Of a stretch of 64,000 nt of DNA, positions 21,737 to 32,355 are shown in pieces. Numbering within the stretch: position 1 is the first letter of the stretch; the number at the start of each line of letters is the position of its first letter. The position numbers and the translations under genes were made by a program. The notes under the pieces were generated by a model. The model worked only from the letters and a program-made list of their open reading frames with translations, did not search any database and was not told the DNA's origin. Location: NCBI GenBank assembly GCA_002077045.2, contig KZ111198.1:42645-106644 (forward strand). Direction: 5' to 3'. This DNA is from Rachicladosporium sp. CCFEE 5018 (lineage: Eukaryota > Ascomycota > Dothideomycetes > Cladosporiales > Cladosporiaceae).

Positions 21737-22729
21737 TTATACATCGATCCTCCTCGCCCTCGGCATCCTTCTCTTCTCCCTCTGATCCTCCCTCTTCCTC
21801 TTCTTCTCCACAACCTTCTCCCTCTCCTTGCCCTTCATACCCTCAAACCTCTTAACTTGCACCCTCTCCTTCAGCTCCGCCCGCTTCAAATAGTACGGCG
21901 TCTTGCCCTGCTCCACCTTCGTCTTCTCCTCTCTCCGATGCTGTCGTATGACCTCCTGTTCGCGCTCCTTGGCCGCTTTGGAACGGAGGCGGTTCTCCAT
22001 GGCGCCGATGGTAGTTTTGAGTTTGTCCTTGGCATCGGGATCGGCGGTCGTTTTGAGAGCGGCTTTGAGGTCGGCTATTTCGGAGGTTTGGTAGTCGCGA
22101 AGGAAGGAGTAGGCTTTTTCTGTGTTGTCGCCTGGGTGTTGAGCGTGTGCATTCAGGGCATCGAAGCGAGGGTCTCGGAGTCTGCGGTTTGGGAGATCGA
22201 TGACTTGACGCTTGCGAGTGACTTGATGTTTTGAGGATTGGGCCATGGGGGCGTGCTTCGAGCGGGCTGTGGGAGCGTCTACTTCAGAGGGCGCAGAGTC
22301 GGATTGGGAATTGTCGTCCAGCTCATCGTCCCCAACGTCAGTACCCTTGACCCGGATTTTACTCTCGCTTCCCTTCACAGCAAGCCCCTTCTTCTCCCTC
22401 AGCTCCCTCAGCCTTGCCCTTAGCACCTCTAGCTTCCCATTCTGCTCATCCGTCTCATCGCTCCCACGCTTCCTCTTCCTTGCCAGACTGTCCTGCGCCT
22501 GCTTCAATGCACCGAACGAGACGCTGCCAAGCTGTACCTCTGTGTCACTTCTCTCCTCGCTGGCCCCATCGTCAGCCTCGCTGTCATCGCTACGATCTGA
22601 CAGATCTCCGCCATCCTGACTCAGCGCATCGCCGTCCAGTGAGTCGCCGTCTAGGCTGCCAATCTCCCCGTCCAGCTGGGAATCGATTGGCCGGATATTC
22701 CGTGTCAGCAATACTCTACTTGGTGCCAT
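21737..22729 (-). CDS. RRP36: rRNA biogenesis protein RRP36
   Basis: Nucleolar component of the 90S pre-ribosome needed for early pre-18S cleavages. Single exon, 330 aa. The N-terminal half is acidic and disordered (SLDGDSLDGDAL, DDSEADDGASEE). The C-terminal half is the family core: RDPRFDALNAHAQHP, then KAYSFLRDYQTSEIADLKAAL, IGAMENRLRSKAAKERE and GKTPYYLKRAELKE, ending in a Lys/Arg-rich tail KRKREDQREKRRMPRARR. Length, domain order and tail are as expected for Rrp36. The ATG at 22729 begins MAPSRVLLTRNIRP; upstream in-frame sequence has no better start. Confidence 0.93.
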   Translation of the reverse strand: MAPSRVLLTRNIRPIDSQLDGEIGSLDGDSLDGDALSQDGGDLSDRSDDSEADDGASEERSDTEVQLGSVSFGALKQAQDSLARKRKRGSDETDEQNGKLEVLRARLRELREKKGLAVKGSESKIRVKGTDVGDDELDDNSQSDSAPSEVDAPTARSKHAPMAQSSKHQVTRKRQVIDLPNRRLRDPRFDALNAHAQHPGDNTEKAYSFLRDYQTSEIADLKAALKTTADPDAKDKLKTTIGAMENRLRSKAAKEREQEVIRQHRREEKTKVEQGKTPYYLKRAELKERVQVKRFEGMKGKEREKVVEKKRKREDQREKRRMPRARRIDV

Positions 22730-23051
22730 CTTGCCTGGCAGGGCAAACGGAACGCTATGATCGATTGTCTCGTAATTTCTCAAAGTTCGCAACCCCCGGC
22801 TCGCACGTGGCTCGGCACTTTGTGCGCCGGGCTGGTCCGTAGCGGAGCCATGACAGCAAAGTGATGTAAGCGGCTCGCATTGAAGATGCTTCTTTGAGAT
22901 AGCGCGAGTCGCTACTTGCTTGAGCTTCGGCGACGAGGTGGAGCTATCGCGGTATTCGTAACCCTGTCTCGTATTTCTCGCTTACTCTGGTGCAATTGTT
23001 GCTTCACAGCAGACTTCTTGAAGTCTACAATCGCATTGCTGTACCACAACC
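22730..23051. promoter_or_regulatory. divergent promoter region between RRP36 and the Rcf2-like gene
   Basis: 322 bp separating two outward-reading housekeeping genes. No distinct operator seen. Confidence 0.4.
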
Positions 23052-24013
23052 ATGAAGATCCTCACGCCCGAGGAAGAGCAAGCGCATTACAAGTACGCAC
23101 GCGACCAGGTTATAAGGGACTATACACCCCACTGACGACAGCGTAGTGCAACCCTCAAAGGCGGCATCGGTGGTGGTGTCGCGGGCATACTCGTCGGCAC
23201 CGGCGCAGTAGCAGCAGCATCCGCCCGCTACCCATTCTTTCGCGGTCTCACTCTACCCTTCCGCACCTTCCTCGTTGTCTCGTCAGGCACATTCGCAGGT
23301 ATGGCCCAATGCAGAATCCAGCCTGTCACTGGGGTGCCTTATTGACATTCAGGACAGCCATCATTTCCGCCGACAAGTACTCCCGCTACTACGAACAATC
23401 CCGCCACCCCGAATCCCGCTACGAAGACGAATCCAAATCCCTCCAAGACCAGCTAAACTCGCAAAAGTCCACCCAAGAGCGCACAGTCCAATGGGCAGAA
23501 GACAACAAGTACTCCATCGTCTTCGGCTCCTGGGTCGCCTCCATGGCCACCGCGCTCGGCATAGTAGGCCGTAGCCCCTACCTCACCGGCCAGCAAAAAC
23601 TAGTGCAAGCGCGTGTGTACGCGCAAGGCCTCACTATGGCTGTTGTTATCGCCTCGCTCGCATTGGAGGGCTCAGACTCAGCGCGAGGCAAAGGGCGGTG
23701 GGAGACTGTCAAGATCCTGGACCCGAATGATCCAACCCATAAACATGTAATTGAGAAGAAGATCCATCACGAGCGGTATGCAGGGGAAGATCAATGGAGA
23801 GACATGGTTGAGGCGGAGGAGGAACGGATTAAAGAGAGGGAAACTGCCGTGAATCAGGAGAGGGAGAAGGAGCACAAGAAGAATGGGGCGGGGAAGAAGG
23901 CGGATGGCAATGGGCACAGCGAGGGCAAGGGCAGCAAGACGGAGAAGAAGCTGGATCTGGAGCACGGGAAGAAGGTGGAGGAGGCGAAGGATAAGAAGAT
24001 CAATGCGCCTTGA
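23052..24013 (+). CDS. RCF2: HIG1-domain respiratory supercomplex factor 2-like protein
   Basis: Mitochondrial inner-membrane protein that helps cytochrome c oxidase associate in supercomplexes. Exons 23052-23092, 23147-23298 and 23358-24013 with introns of 54 and 59 bp; 282 aa. MKILTPEEEQAHYNATLKGG leads into a Gly/Ala-rich membrane hairpin (GGVAGILVGTGAVAAASARY). The HIG1 part has SIVFGSWVASMATALGIV and QKLVQARVYAQGLTM followed by a second helix. The C-terminal 100 residues are a highly charged Lys/Glu extension (GKGSKTEKKLDLEHGKK). Rcf2 is the best match by layout; the charged tail is longer than in yeast. The acceptor for exon 3 is the AG at 23356-23357, which alone keeps the frame. Confidence 0.85.
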
Positions 24014-24392
24014 GAGGAGTCCGGGTCGAATTGGTTGTGCAGTGGAGAGGGGCGATTGCGATGCATAGACGACACGGAGGGACAAGTCTAGGCGCGCATA
24101 TGAAACATGTTGCGTATCTGTACGTAGGGAATACTCTCGAATCTATGCGCTCAAACAGAAACGCATGGCAATGCTGCTGCAGCCTTCACGTATTATGTGC
24201 TCGTGAGAAGGTGACCATTGCCAGCATGCGCGATATCAAAATGCAGGGTTACGGAGCATGCATTCTTGCAATGCAATGTACATCCATAATCTTCTGAAGC
24301 CGCTACCCAACGACCGTGATCCCATTTCTCCCGCTGTCGCCAGCATCCGTCATATCTCTGAACCTACCACCAGACCCTCTGCAGTTCCGTCA
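24014..24392. other. intergenic interval between convergent genes
   Basis: 3-prime UTR space of the Rcf2-like and SLC44 genes. Nothing else recognised. Confidence 0.4.
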
Positions 24393-26663
24393 TCACTCCC
24401 CTCCAAACATCTCCCCCGCCTCCCTACAATACCTCGCCTCCCCTCTCCCCCCTGCAGTCTCACTAGCCCAACACACCACCCCCGCATCAAGCGTCGCCCC
24501 AACGACATTCTCCACAGCTCCCAAGACCGCAAAGCCAATAGTCCCCGCTATGAGCGCCACGATGTACGCGTACAAACTCCCCTTAAGCCCTGCGCCGGAC
24601 TCGGTAGCGATCTTGAGGTTATGCGCTGTGCGGACCCAGCCGCCGAAGGCAAGCGCGACGCTCACGAGCCAGCGCGTGGCTTGTAGGAGGAGCTTGGCGA
24701 GGCGGTAGGGCAGGAGTGGCGAGTCGGGGGAGCCGACTGGGCTGAAGGAGGAGGGGGAGAGGGTGTTGGAGGGGTTTGTACGGGAGACGAAGTTGAGGGT
24801 GCTCATGTTCCGCGCTGAAATTGTAAGCGGCTGCGAGTGGATCGCTGCGTAGGTGAGGGTGAGAGGGTTGGTGAGGGTAGCGAGAGATGTCGGTATGAGC
24901 GCGTAGAAACACATGTTTAGGAGTCCTGAGAGGCGGCCAGGGAGGATTATGAGGGGTAAACGGACGAGGAGGGAGAGGAAGGTTGAGAGGCAGATTGTGC
25001 CGAGTAATGCGCCGGTAGCGTGCAGGAAGGAGGCTTTCACCACTGCCTCGCTTGTGGGTTGCGCGGGGGCGTAGCGGTGGAAGTACCACTGGCTGACTGT
25101 TGCTGCTGTTGTTGCGCGCTGGATGCCCGAGATGATACCTAGGGTCCAGAGGTACTGTAGGGCGAAGAAGGCGCCGAGCCACCAAGCGTTGGCGTCGAGC
25201 AGGAACTTGCGTGCGCCTACTAGCGTACCGTTGAGAAAGATGCGCTCGAACATCAGCATCCAGATCCAGGTGCATGTGACTGTCGCTGCGAGCGTGCCGA
25301 AGCCGAGGACGACCAGCCAAGGCGATGCGGTCAAGATGCGTGTGCTAAACTCGAGTATCGAGATCGACTTCGCAAGGCTGTGCCGCGACTTGACGACGGA
25401 CATAATCCAGAAGATCGCGAGCATGGCCGGTATGAGTGACAGCCATCGCATGGCTTTGTCTTGTATGCTCGTGCCGTGCCACTCGCCCTTGAAGCTGCTG
25501 ATCAGTGGGTACAGAGCGAATGCGATCAACACCGTTGGCACTGCCACGATCAGAGTGTATACTAGCGGTCGCACGTAGTGTCGTAGAAGCGACAGCCAGA
25601 TACATGCGACGATCACCGCAATCATTGTGTCCCACAGCAGCATGCTGGTGCTGCCTCGTAAAGCGCTATAGATGGAGTCTCCAAGCGGCTTCTTCGACGA
25701 AGGGGTTGAGGTATGGAACCACGTCAGGACGAACGCTCCAAACATAGCGAATAGTGAGATCTGCCATAGCGTCGCCCAGAATGCATCGTGCTTCGGCGGC
25801 TCTAGTGCTGGTAGTATCACCGTCGGAGGTACGCTTTCTCGATCTGGCGATTGCGGCCTGGGCATACCAAGCAGAGCTTCCTCGTCCGTTTCCCGTGGCA
25901 TGAAAGCGCTGTACTGTATCTCTTGCTTTTGCGATCGCAACGTCTGTATTGGCGCTGGTCGATCGTCCAGATCACTGATCGGCGAGAGATTGGCGATCGA
26001 CTCCGGCACATCACCCGTCATTGTGCTCTCCAGATCCACATCGACCAGCCTGCCTTTCCCTTTTGTACTTGCCTCTGATCCAGGCGCACTTCCAGGATCT
26101 CGGGGTGGCAGCTCCTTCGACGTCCGCGTCCTCCCTCTCGGCGCACTGCGATCTCTGTCGTGATCTTGTCCTTCCGGCTGCCGCTCCAGCTTCTCCACAG
26201 TATCGTCGTCCATCTCCGAGCTCTCAGTCATATGACTGCGACCGAAGTGCTGCCTACTCCGCTGCAGCGCATACATGTCCTCCACCTCCCTCTCATGCTC
26301 ATCGCCCTCGTCTTCCTCTTCGAAGTCGCCGTGTGCGGAGTAGAAGAGAGGCGCTTGCGGATCTTGTCGCGAGAGTCGTCCAGCGAAGGGAAAGCGCGAT
26401 TGTGAGGATGCCTGCTGTTGCTGCTGGTAAGGGTTTGGCATGCCGGGTCGTTGCACATAGCGGGAGTTGCTGTCTAGTCGTCGGCGGTCCAGAGGTTGTC
26501 GCGAGCGACTTGATCGATCGCCTTGCTGTGAGAAGGAGAGATGTGCGTTGGATTGCTGGAGGAAGCGGGAGGCATCTGCGATTTGGATCAGTCACGCGAT
26601 CAAGGCGGAGTGATGGGAGGTGCTGTCGTGAGGATGCGATCTAGGCTTACATTCGGAGAACAT
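24393..26663 (-). CDS. PNS1: choline transporter-like protein (SLC44/CTL family, Pns1-like), 731 aa
   Basis: Multi-pass plasma-membrane protein of the choline-transporter-like family. Exons 26663-26651 (13 nt) and 26575-24393; intron 26576-26650 with GTAAGC donor and ATCGCAG acceptor. The first 230 residues are disordered and charged, with a Gln run after MPNPY. From about 255 there are many membrane helices: ATLWQISLFAMFGAFVLTW, LWDTMIAVIVACIWLSLL, WLVVLGFGTLAATVTCTW. The family signature lies in WWLGAFFALQYLWTLGI and TTAATVSQWYFHR, where the conserved AGAVASWYF-type motif is found. The C-terminus has another helix pair (YAYIVALIAGTIGFAVLG). The yeast relative's transport role is unproven, so substrate is uncertain. 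The tiny first exon MFSEY is supported by perfect splice sites. Confidence 0.9.
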
Positions 26664-27227
26664 GGTGTGAGAGAGCTCAAGGCTCCCTCTGAGTGTGCCG
26701 CAGTCGGCTACTCAGTGATGCAGTGTATGCGCGCTCACAGCTCAAGTGAAGCTCGTCGAGTCGGGTGTAGACGCCGGATGCAGCGAGCTCGGTCTAATGA
26801 TGTCTCAGGCAGCACCGTGCAGTCGACAGCAGTATATGGATGAGGATGTGCGATGATATGTGGGAGAAGAGTAGGAGAGTATGATTAGATGCGTAGGTGT
26901 AGAGTAAGTGAGTCAGTAGGTGCGATCACACTGCGCCTGGGTTGACGTGGATAAGGCGACCGGGTGACGATACCAGCCATGTGGAGTACCGAAGTCTATC
27001 GAAGAGCTGCGGGCCGTGCCGCTGGTGTGCATGATTGTGCATGACCACACATATTTGACGGAGTCTGTCTTGAAAGGCCGTTCAAACATGATGCAGGTCC
27101 ATGTCCACCCGCACAATCCTATTGCCCCTAGCGCAATCACATTGCTAGCTGCTGTGATGGTCTGCGGCCATGATTCCTGCTCGGGCTACCAGCAGTCTCG
27201 AAGCTCATGCATCTGCTGCACCCCCCT
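26664..27227. other. intergenic interval
   Basis: Upstream of the SLC44 gene and downstream of the 27228 gene; short frames only. Confidence 0.4.
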
Positions 27228-27669
27228 TCACCATTCGTCGGACTCATCGCCTGCCACGCGGAAGGAGGCCGTGCAGAACTTCCCTACGGCCTCGTCTGTC
27301 ATCTTGACAAGCATCGCCATCGCCGCGAAGCTTGTATCATAGTCCCCGGGCGCGCTTATAAGACATCTGAAATATCTTCCGAACGGTGTCCAGCACACCG
27401 CGGTTGCCCGATGTCGTCCATCCTTACTCGGGGTCAGGACAACAAACGTTGGCGAAGCAGGTTCGTTGAAGAGCCCAGGGACGTGGGGAAATGGCTTTTG
27501 TTCGAGTCCCGATGATGCGAGTGAGACCTGGTACAGTACTGTTATGTTGCCTATGGCCGATATTAGCAGAGGTGCACTGAAACGATCTTGAATGCCGCTC
27601 ACTGATGATTCGGGCGCGGAGAGCCTCAATTTCAACGCAGTGGGTGACGTGCGCTGCTGCATCCGCCAT
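27228..27669 (-). CDS. small hypothetical protein, 129 aa (paralogue of the 28161 gene)
   Basis: Two exons, 27669-27603 and 27550-27228, with a 52-bp intron (GTGAGC...CATAG). The product starts MADAAAHVTHCVEIEALRAR, continues NITVLYQVSLASSG and a Phe/Pro-rich middle, and ends in a helical segment TSFAAMAMLVKMTDEAVG. It aligns along its length with the protein at 28161-28556. Both first exons are 67 nt and the intron falls after the same alignment column, so they arose by duplication of a spliced gene. No known domain, signal peptide or membrane segment. Function unknown. Confidence 0.6.
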
Positions 27670-28160
27670 GTTAGTCTCTATATGAGCCTTTATGGATGCC
27701 TGTTGACTTCTTGTGCAACAGTGGCTGTTCTCCTTGCTGTCAAGTTCGGTTGACATGCTGATCAGAGCGCGCATGGAACTTCTCGGATGTCTACCCCGAG
27801 CAAATCCCCAGGGAAGGCACGACTGACACTTCAGATGCTGAATACCTCGGAGGGTTTCACTCACGGATGGCCTCTACTTCCATGCGCAATCATCGAACCC
27901 GCGGGTGAATCGGACTCAAGAAAACAACGCGGCTGTCAGGACGCTGGCTACAAGGGTGGAATGATCTCCACGAACTGTTTATGACTACTCAGCGTGGCCG
28001 TACGCTCACAGTGCTTCCCGTGTTACCAATGAACGCACGCTTTCCTACCACCACCACCACCACTGCAGCTTCGCACTAGCCGCTAATTCCGCTCACCTCA
28101 TTGTGTGTTTCGAGCTCTCCACTACCACCGCACCGGGCACAGCTCGGCTTACGGGATATC

Positions 28161-28556
28161 TCAAGAACCCCAGTCGGCGCTATGCCCCAACACTTCCTCT
28201 GTGTGCGCGAGCAGCGCCCTCAAGGCAATGAACGCTGATTCGCAGCGCCCGGCCCCAATCAGATACTTGATCTTCTGTTCCGAGTTTGAGTAGTAGGTAA
28301 CGGCCGCTTTGAACAGCTCGTCGTCGTTGGCGGTAATGATGTAAAGTTGTGGCATCGCAGCTGCATTGAGCAGGTTCCCCCATATGGAGATCTCGTTCTT
28401 GATTGGCTCGAAGGTAGGAAGGAGAACGATCATATTGTCTGCTGTCATGGTCAGAACCTGGTTCCGCTGATAGACAGCGTTTGATGTACCCATGATCTGA
28501 GCACGGAGGCTTTGCGTATCCAGGTTGCGGACGACTTGGGGAGTGGTACCCTCCAT
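28161..28556 (-). CDS. small hypothetical protein, 115 aa (paralogue of the 27228 gene)
   Basis: Exons 28556-28490 and 28441-28161; intron 48 bp (GTACAT donor, CTGACCATGACAG end). Because the intron is 3n long with no stop, an unspliced reading is also open, but splicing restores the match to the neighbour: IMADNMIVLLPTFEP against IISNITVLYQVSLA. The body includes LNAAAMPQLYIITAND, AVTYYSNSEQKIKYLIGAGR and the shared helix SAFIALRALLAHTEEVLG. ATG at 28556 is equivalent to the neighbour's start. Function unknown. Confidence 0.6.
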   Translation of the reverse strand: MEGTTPQVVRNLDTQSLRAQIMGTSNAVYQRNQVLTMTADNMIVLLPTFEPIKNEISIWGNLLNAAAMPQLYIITANDDELFKAAVTYYSNSEQKIKYLIGAGRCESAFIALRALLAHTEEVLGHSADWGS

Positions 28557-29646
28557 GTTGGCTTGATTGATGATGTTGCCGGAGCTCTGCGTAACTTGAT
28601 GATGTGAAGTCGGACCTGGTATGTGGGTAGATACAAATAAAAGAATCACGTCAACGGCGCTCGGTTCCTTCTGGAGACGAGTCGAAGACCAGGGACAAAT
28701 TCGGTGCGTAACGCAGGTGCGTTCAAGAGGTGTCCTCCACTACATCGTACATCACTTCTTCGCACTGAGCTCAACTACTACAGCTCGCCGGCAGCATCTA
28801 GCAACTTCTCCGTCTCAGTCAGCAACGCCTCCAATGCAGCCAACCTGGTCTTACACAGCTCAGAAGTCATCAAGTACTTCGACCCTCCCAGAGCCGCAGC
28901 ATACGAAGCCACGCCAGCTTGGTACATCCCCGATATCTCTGCAGTCACAATGTTAACTCTTACATCGCCCTCGTGAGGTGGTGTCCTGCCTTGGAAATAA
29001 GTGATAGTCCCGATCTGGTCAGTGGTCTGTCTATAGGCGTTGGTGAGTATGCTAGGAACAACGCGGTCGCGTCGTCTTATAGACGAGTCAGCTGCCTCAG
29101 TGGAAGAACTGTTCGTGACGGGACGTAGTACAGGTGATCTGAGTGCGGAGGCTTTGCATGGTTAGGTGCTGGGCAACTCAGAAGGCGAGGCTTTCCAGTG
29201 CGAGGTGAACATTTCACTATTCAATGCGATCGGGTCCAAGATGCTAAGTTACCAGAGTCACTGACTGGTATACACGGTTGTGAGGTGCCGAATCTGTGAA
29301 TCATGAGCAACCTGTCTATTGGGTCATGAAGACGACCGTTTGATGCGCTGCTATTTACTAGGCTGTAGACAAGGAGCAGAGAGGCAATCGAATATGCTAA
29401 TGTGACTCTGTCCGACACTTTCCCGCAGCTTCGAAAGATGTAACACGCCGTGGCAAAGGTACGGCGGACAGCTGTAGCGCCTATTTTGCATACTTCGGAG
29501 GTCACCCTGCCACGCCTTGTGTCAGTTTTTGGTAGTCTGCTGCGTAATGCGGCGTACATACGCATTGCGTGTCCTCTTCATCCTGCTCGCTTCTTCACCT
29601 TCGCCTGCCAAAAGTTCACGATCTCTACTCGGCAATCTGCATCCAA
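28557..29646. other. intergenic interval
   Basis: Over 1 kb without a confident gene. A plus-strand stretch at about 28776-28974 (FSVSVSNASNAANLVL, VIKYFDPPRAAAYEA) has coding-like composition and ends at a GTGAGG donor, but I find no ATG-bearing first exon. It may be a fragment. Confidence 0.35.
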
Positions 29647-30360
29647 TCACTCCATCTCTCCCTGGAGCTGCAGATCCGCAAGTTGCTGCTCACTGTGCCA
29701 ATAGTGCTGCTGCAGGAGCCGATGCTCATCCACTAATTGCTGATGCTCGGAAACCAGAGTGTGGTAGTCATCCTTGAGCTGCTCCTTCTCGCTGACGAGG
29801 AGCAAGTTCTCGCTAGTGATCCGATGATGGTCCGCCAGTACCCGTTGATGTATCTCCGACAGCTGCGTGTGTTCTGTGTCACTCTTCTTTTGCTCGTCTC
29901 GGAGCCGCTCGATTTGCTCATCGTGCTCCTTCAATTTGATTTCATTGGTAGCCATGATCGGATGGTATCGGTCTTTGAACTTTTGAACCTCGGACGCCAG
30001 CATATCTTCAAACACTCTCTTCTCCGCCCGCATTTGCTCTGCTGCACGTTCCTTCTCGACCCTTTCGACTTCCTGCCTGCGCATCTCCAGCGCAGCCTCA
30101 TATTTCGCTGTCGCTACCCGAATGCCCTCTGTAGTGCGCTCTTGACTGGCAGGTACCTGGGTCGTAATGAAGACAAGCACATTTTCGATCTCCTGCTGGC
30201 AAACGACCTTGATGGCATTTTCACAGACCTCGAGGTCGCGGTCGGCTACGCCGCCATTCTGGACTCGGGACTTGACGATCGTTTCTTCGCAGCGCACAAT
30301 GATCGCGCGCAGGGCGTTCTTCCACTCATTACCTGGTGTGATGGGCGGATTGGGATTCAT
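29647..30360 (-). CDS. coiled-coil hypothetical protein, 237 aa
   Basis: Single exon from the ATG at 30360 (MNPNPPITPGNEWKNAL). The first 80 residues are mildly helical with two Cys; from about residue 95 to the end the chain is a continuous charged coiled coil (EMRRQEVERVEKERAAEQ, HDEQIERLRDEQKKSD), finishing with repeated LVSEHQQLVDEH-type heptads rich in Gln and His. No enzymatic motif, signal or membrane segment. Family not recognised. Confidence 0.7.
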   Translation of the reverse strand: MNPNPPITPGNEWKNALRAIIVRCEETIVKSRVQNGGVADRDLEVCENAIKVVCQQEIENVLVFITTQVPASQERTTEGIRVATAKYEAALEMRRQEVERVEKERAAEQMRAEKRVFEDMLASEVQKFKDRYHPIMATNEIKLKEHDEQIERLRDEQKKSDTEHTQLSEIHQRVLADHHRITSENLLLVSEKEQLKDDYHTLVSEHQQLVDEHRLLQQHYWHSEQQLADLQLQGEME

Positions 30361-30395
30361 ATTAGCTAGCGAGAGAAGTTGTGGGCCGTGTTAAG

Positions 30396-31104
30396 TCAAT
30401 TGGAGAGAGTCTGAAGACGTAGGCTGGTGATGGCTTGAATGGTGGAGACTGGCCGTGTAGTCGTGAAGTACAAGCATTGACGGTATTGTAATATTTTATT
30501 TCGGAAAAGTCCTGACGTGCGCTGTGTGACCACAGCCCAAGTCGCACCTTCCCAGAGACCCAGACTTGGCACGTCCCAGAATTCCTCTAGCAGATCAATA
30601 TGCCAATCATACTGACGAGCACGATGGCTGAAGCGACCCAATGCACCTCGTCTACGATCACTGGACACTGTAAGCAGTGTAGGTACCAAAATATGAAAAC
30701 AGTGACTCACTAGCAAGTACTGCGAGCATGATATCCACTACTTCAGACCCGACTGCCAGCCAAGTCGGACAATTCGAGTCAAGATCATCTTCGGAGCTAC
30801 CTGGCTCCAGGCACGTCTGTGCCATCGATGCAGCATCAGCGTGAGTACCAGTGTCGAACACCATCACCCGATGTAGATTCGTCGTGTGACTCTTGTGTGC
30901 CAATCCAGCCTCTGTGAAGCTTCCGTCGAGCGAGACGGTCTCATCGAAGGGAAATATAGTTTCATCGTCGTCGCTACTTCCATCGCTGTGCCGATCGGGA
31001 TGCGGTCTGTGGAAAGGAACGTCGTGGCGCGCACTTCTCCATGACTGGAATTTCTTCCGCATGCTACCGCCAATCGATAAGCGTGCGCGAGAGGATTTCG
31101 GCAT
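30396..31104 (-). CDS. hypothetical protein, 221 aa
   Basis: Exons 31104-30711 and 30667-30396 with a short 43-bp intron (GTGAGT...TTACAG). The N-terminus MPKSSRARLSIGGSMRKKF is basic, followed by His/Asp-rich and acidic stretches (DRHSDGSSDDDETIF). VVDIMLAVLA precedes the splice. The second exon carries DRRRGALGRFSHRARQYD and a Trp-rich segment (DLLEEFWDVPSLGLWEGATW). The intron is near the lower size limit, so the second exon is less certain; without it the product ends about 13 residues after the junction. Not recognised. Confidence 0.5.
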
Positions 31105-31257
31105 GCTGATAATATCATACGTCTGGTAGATGAGAGTGCGCAGCAAATTGACAAAAGCCTGAGGTAATCTGATGGGCGAAGAGCCATCGAGCAGTCAATT
31201 TCTGAGCCAGCATAGGTCCGTAGTGAATAGATCCGTGAAAGATGTGTCAAGAGCGTC

Positions 31258-32109
31258 TTATCGTCGGCGCTCTGCATCTCTGTAAGGCGATCGGCTTCTG
31301 CTCCGTCTGTCACTGTAGCGCCGAGGCTTGCTGGTGCGCTCTCGGCTCCTTGATCTGTCATGAGAGGGACGTTGATCTCGTGATCCAGTAACCTTGTGAT
31401 TCCGCGCAGTCTCTCGCTCTCGTGAACGGTGCTCGCGGCGCCTATCGTCCATTCCGGACCGCCGTCGATGCTCTCGCGACCTGGACCTAGACCGCGAGCG
31501 ATGCGTATGACTCCTCCTCACATCTCGCGATCGTGATCTTGAACGATGGCGATGGCTTCGCATCTTGTCGTGATCGCGCGATCTTGAACGTGACCGGTGC
31601 TTGCGCTTCTCGCGCCGTCGATCCTCCGCTGGCCTTCGCTCTCGCTCGTGGCCTCTGCTTCGACTGCGAGACCTTCGCGCATCTGTGCCCTTCAGTCCAA
31701 GCTTTGCTCCTTCCTCGTCTTCCTCCTCATCCTTGAGCACCTCTCTCAATGCCTCATTGATCTTCTTCTGACTCACAGCGTCTTCAATGGGCACCAGGTT
31801 CGCATTCTCCCGATCCGGTACAGGTAGACCCAATGCCTTCGCCATCGCATCCTCCTCTGCCTCCTTCACCTTCCGCAACTCCTCTTTTCTTGCGGTGCGT
31901 GCCAACTCTGCCCTCTCCTCGGGTGTCTTATCCGCATCGTCAGCCTTCGCATACCAATTCAGATCCTTGCCCTTCTGCCATCGGCCGACAGGTGCCATGA
32001 GCGAGTGTCCCAGGTAATTCTCGCGCTGTGTGTCTGTTTTGACGGCATCCCAGGAGAAGTTGACGCCGCCACGGGAGCCCGACTTGCGGACTGACTGCAA
32101 AAGGTCCAT
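31258..32109 (-). CDS. MMTAG2-like (kinase phosphorylation domain) RS-rich protein
   Basis: Single exon, 283 aa. The N-terminal domain [20 protein letters not shown], then [19 protein letters not shown] and NWYAKAD, is the conserved domain of the multiple-myeloma tumour-associated protein 2 family, found across eukaryotes. A Glu/Lys helix follows ([20 protein letters not shown]). Residues 145 to the end are an arginine-serine-rich tail with many SRSRSR blocks, typical of proteins around the spliceosome, so a nuclear speckle location is likely but inferred. The ATG at 32109 sits right before the conserved domain. Confidence 0.88.
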   Translation of the reverse strand: MDLLQSVRKSGSRGGVNFSWDAVKTDTQRENYLGHSLMAPVGRWQKGKDLNWYAKADDADKTPEERAELARTARKEELRKVKEAEEDAMAKALGLPVPDRENANLVPIEDAVSQKKINEALREVLKDEEEDEEGAKLGLKGTDARRSRSRSRGHERERRPAEDRRREKRKHRSRSRSRDHDKMRSHRHRSRSRSRDVRRSHTHRSRSRSRSREHRRRSGMDDRRREHRSRERETARNHKVTGSRDQRPSHDRSRSRERTSKPRRYSDRRSRSRSPYRDAERRR

Positions 32110-32355
32110 AGCGGTATTGTTGAGTGATAACTGAAGTATGATGGGATTGGATAAACATCCAGGATATAGCATACCTATAGCTCAGTAATCTCAACAGGCA
32201 AGTGAAGCCGAGGAAGATCTGCAGACGTTGAAACAAGAAGCTGTACCTGCAGCAGCGGAGCGGGGCGGGGCGGACTGTGGGGGCGGAACACCTCCACGCC
32301 TCAGAAGTTGAGCATATGCCATTGGACAAGTGGACAAAGTCACCTTCTGACAAGC

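Noticed and set aside
21647..22234. Leu-rich plus-strand frame opposite RRP36
   Set aside because: Antisense shadow of the Lys/Glu-rich RRP36 C-terminus; hydrophobicity is an artefact of codon complementarity.
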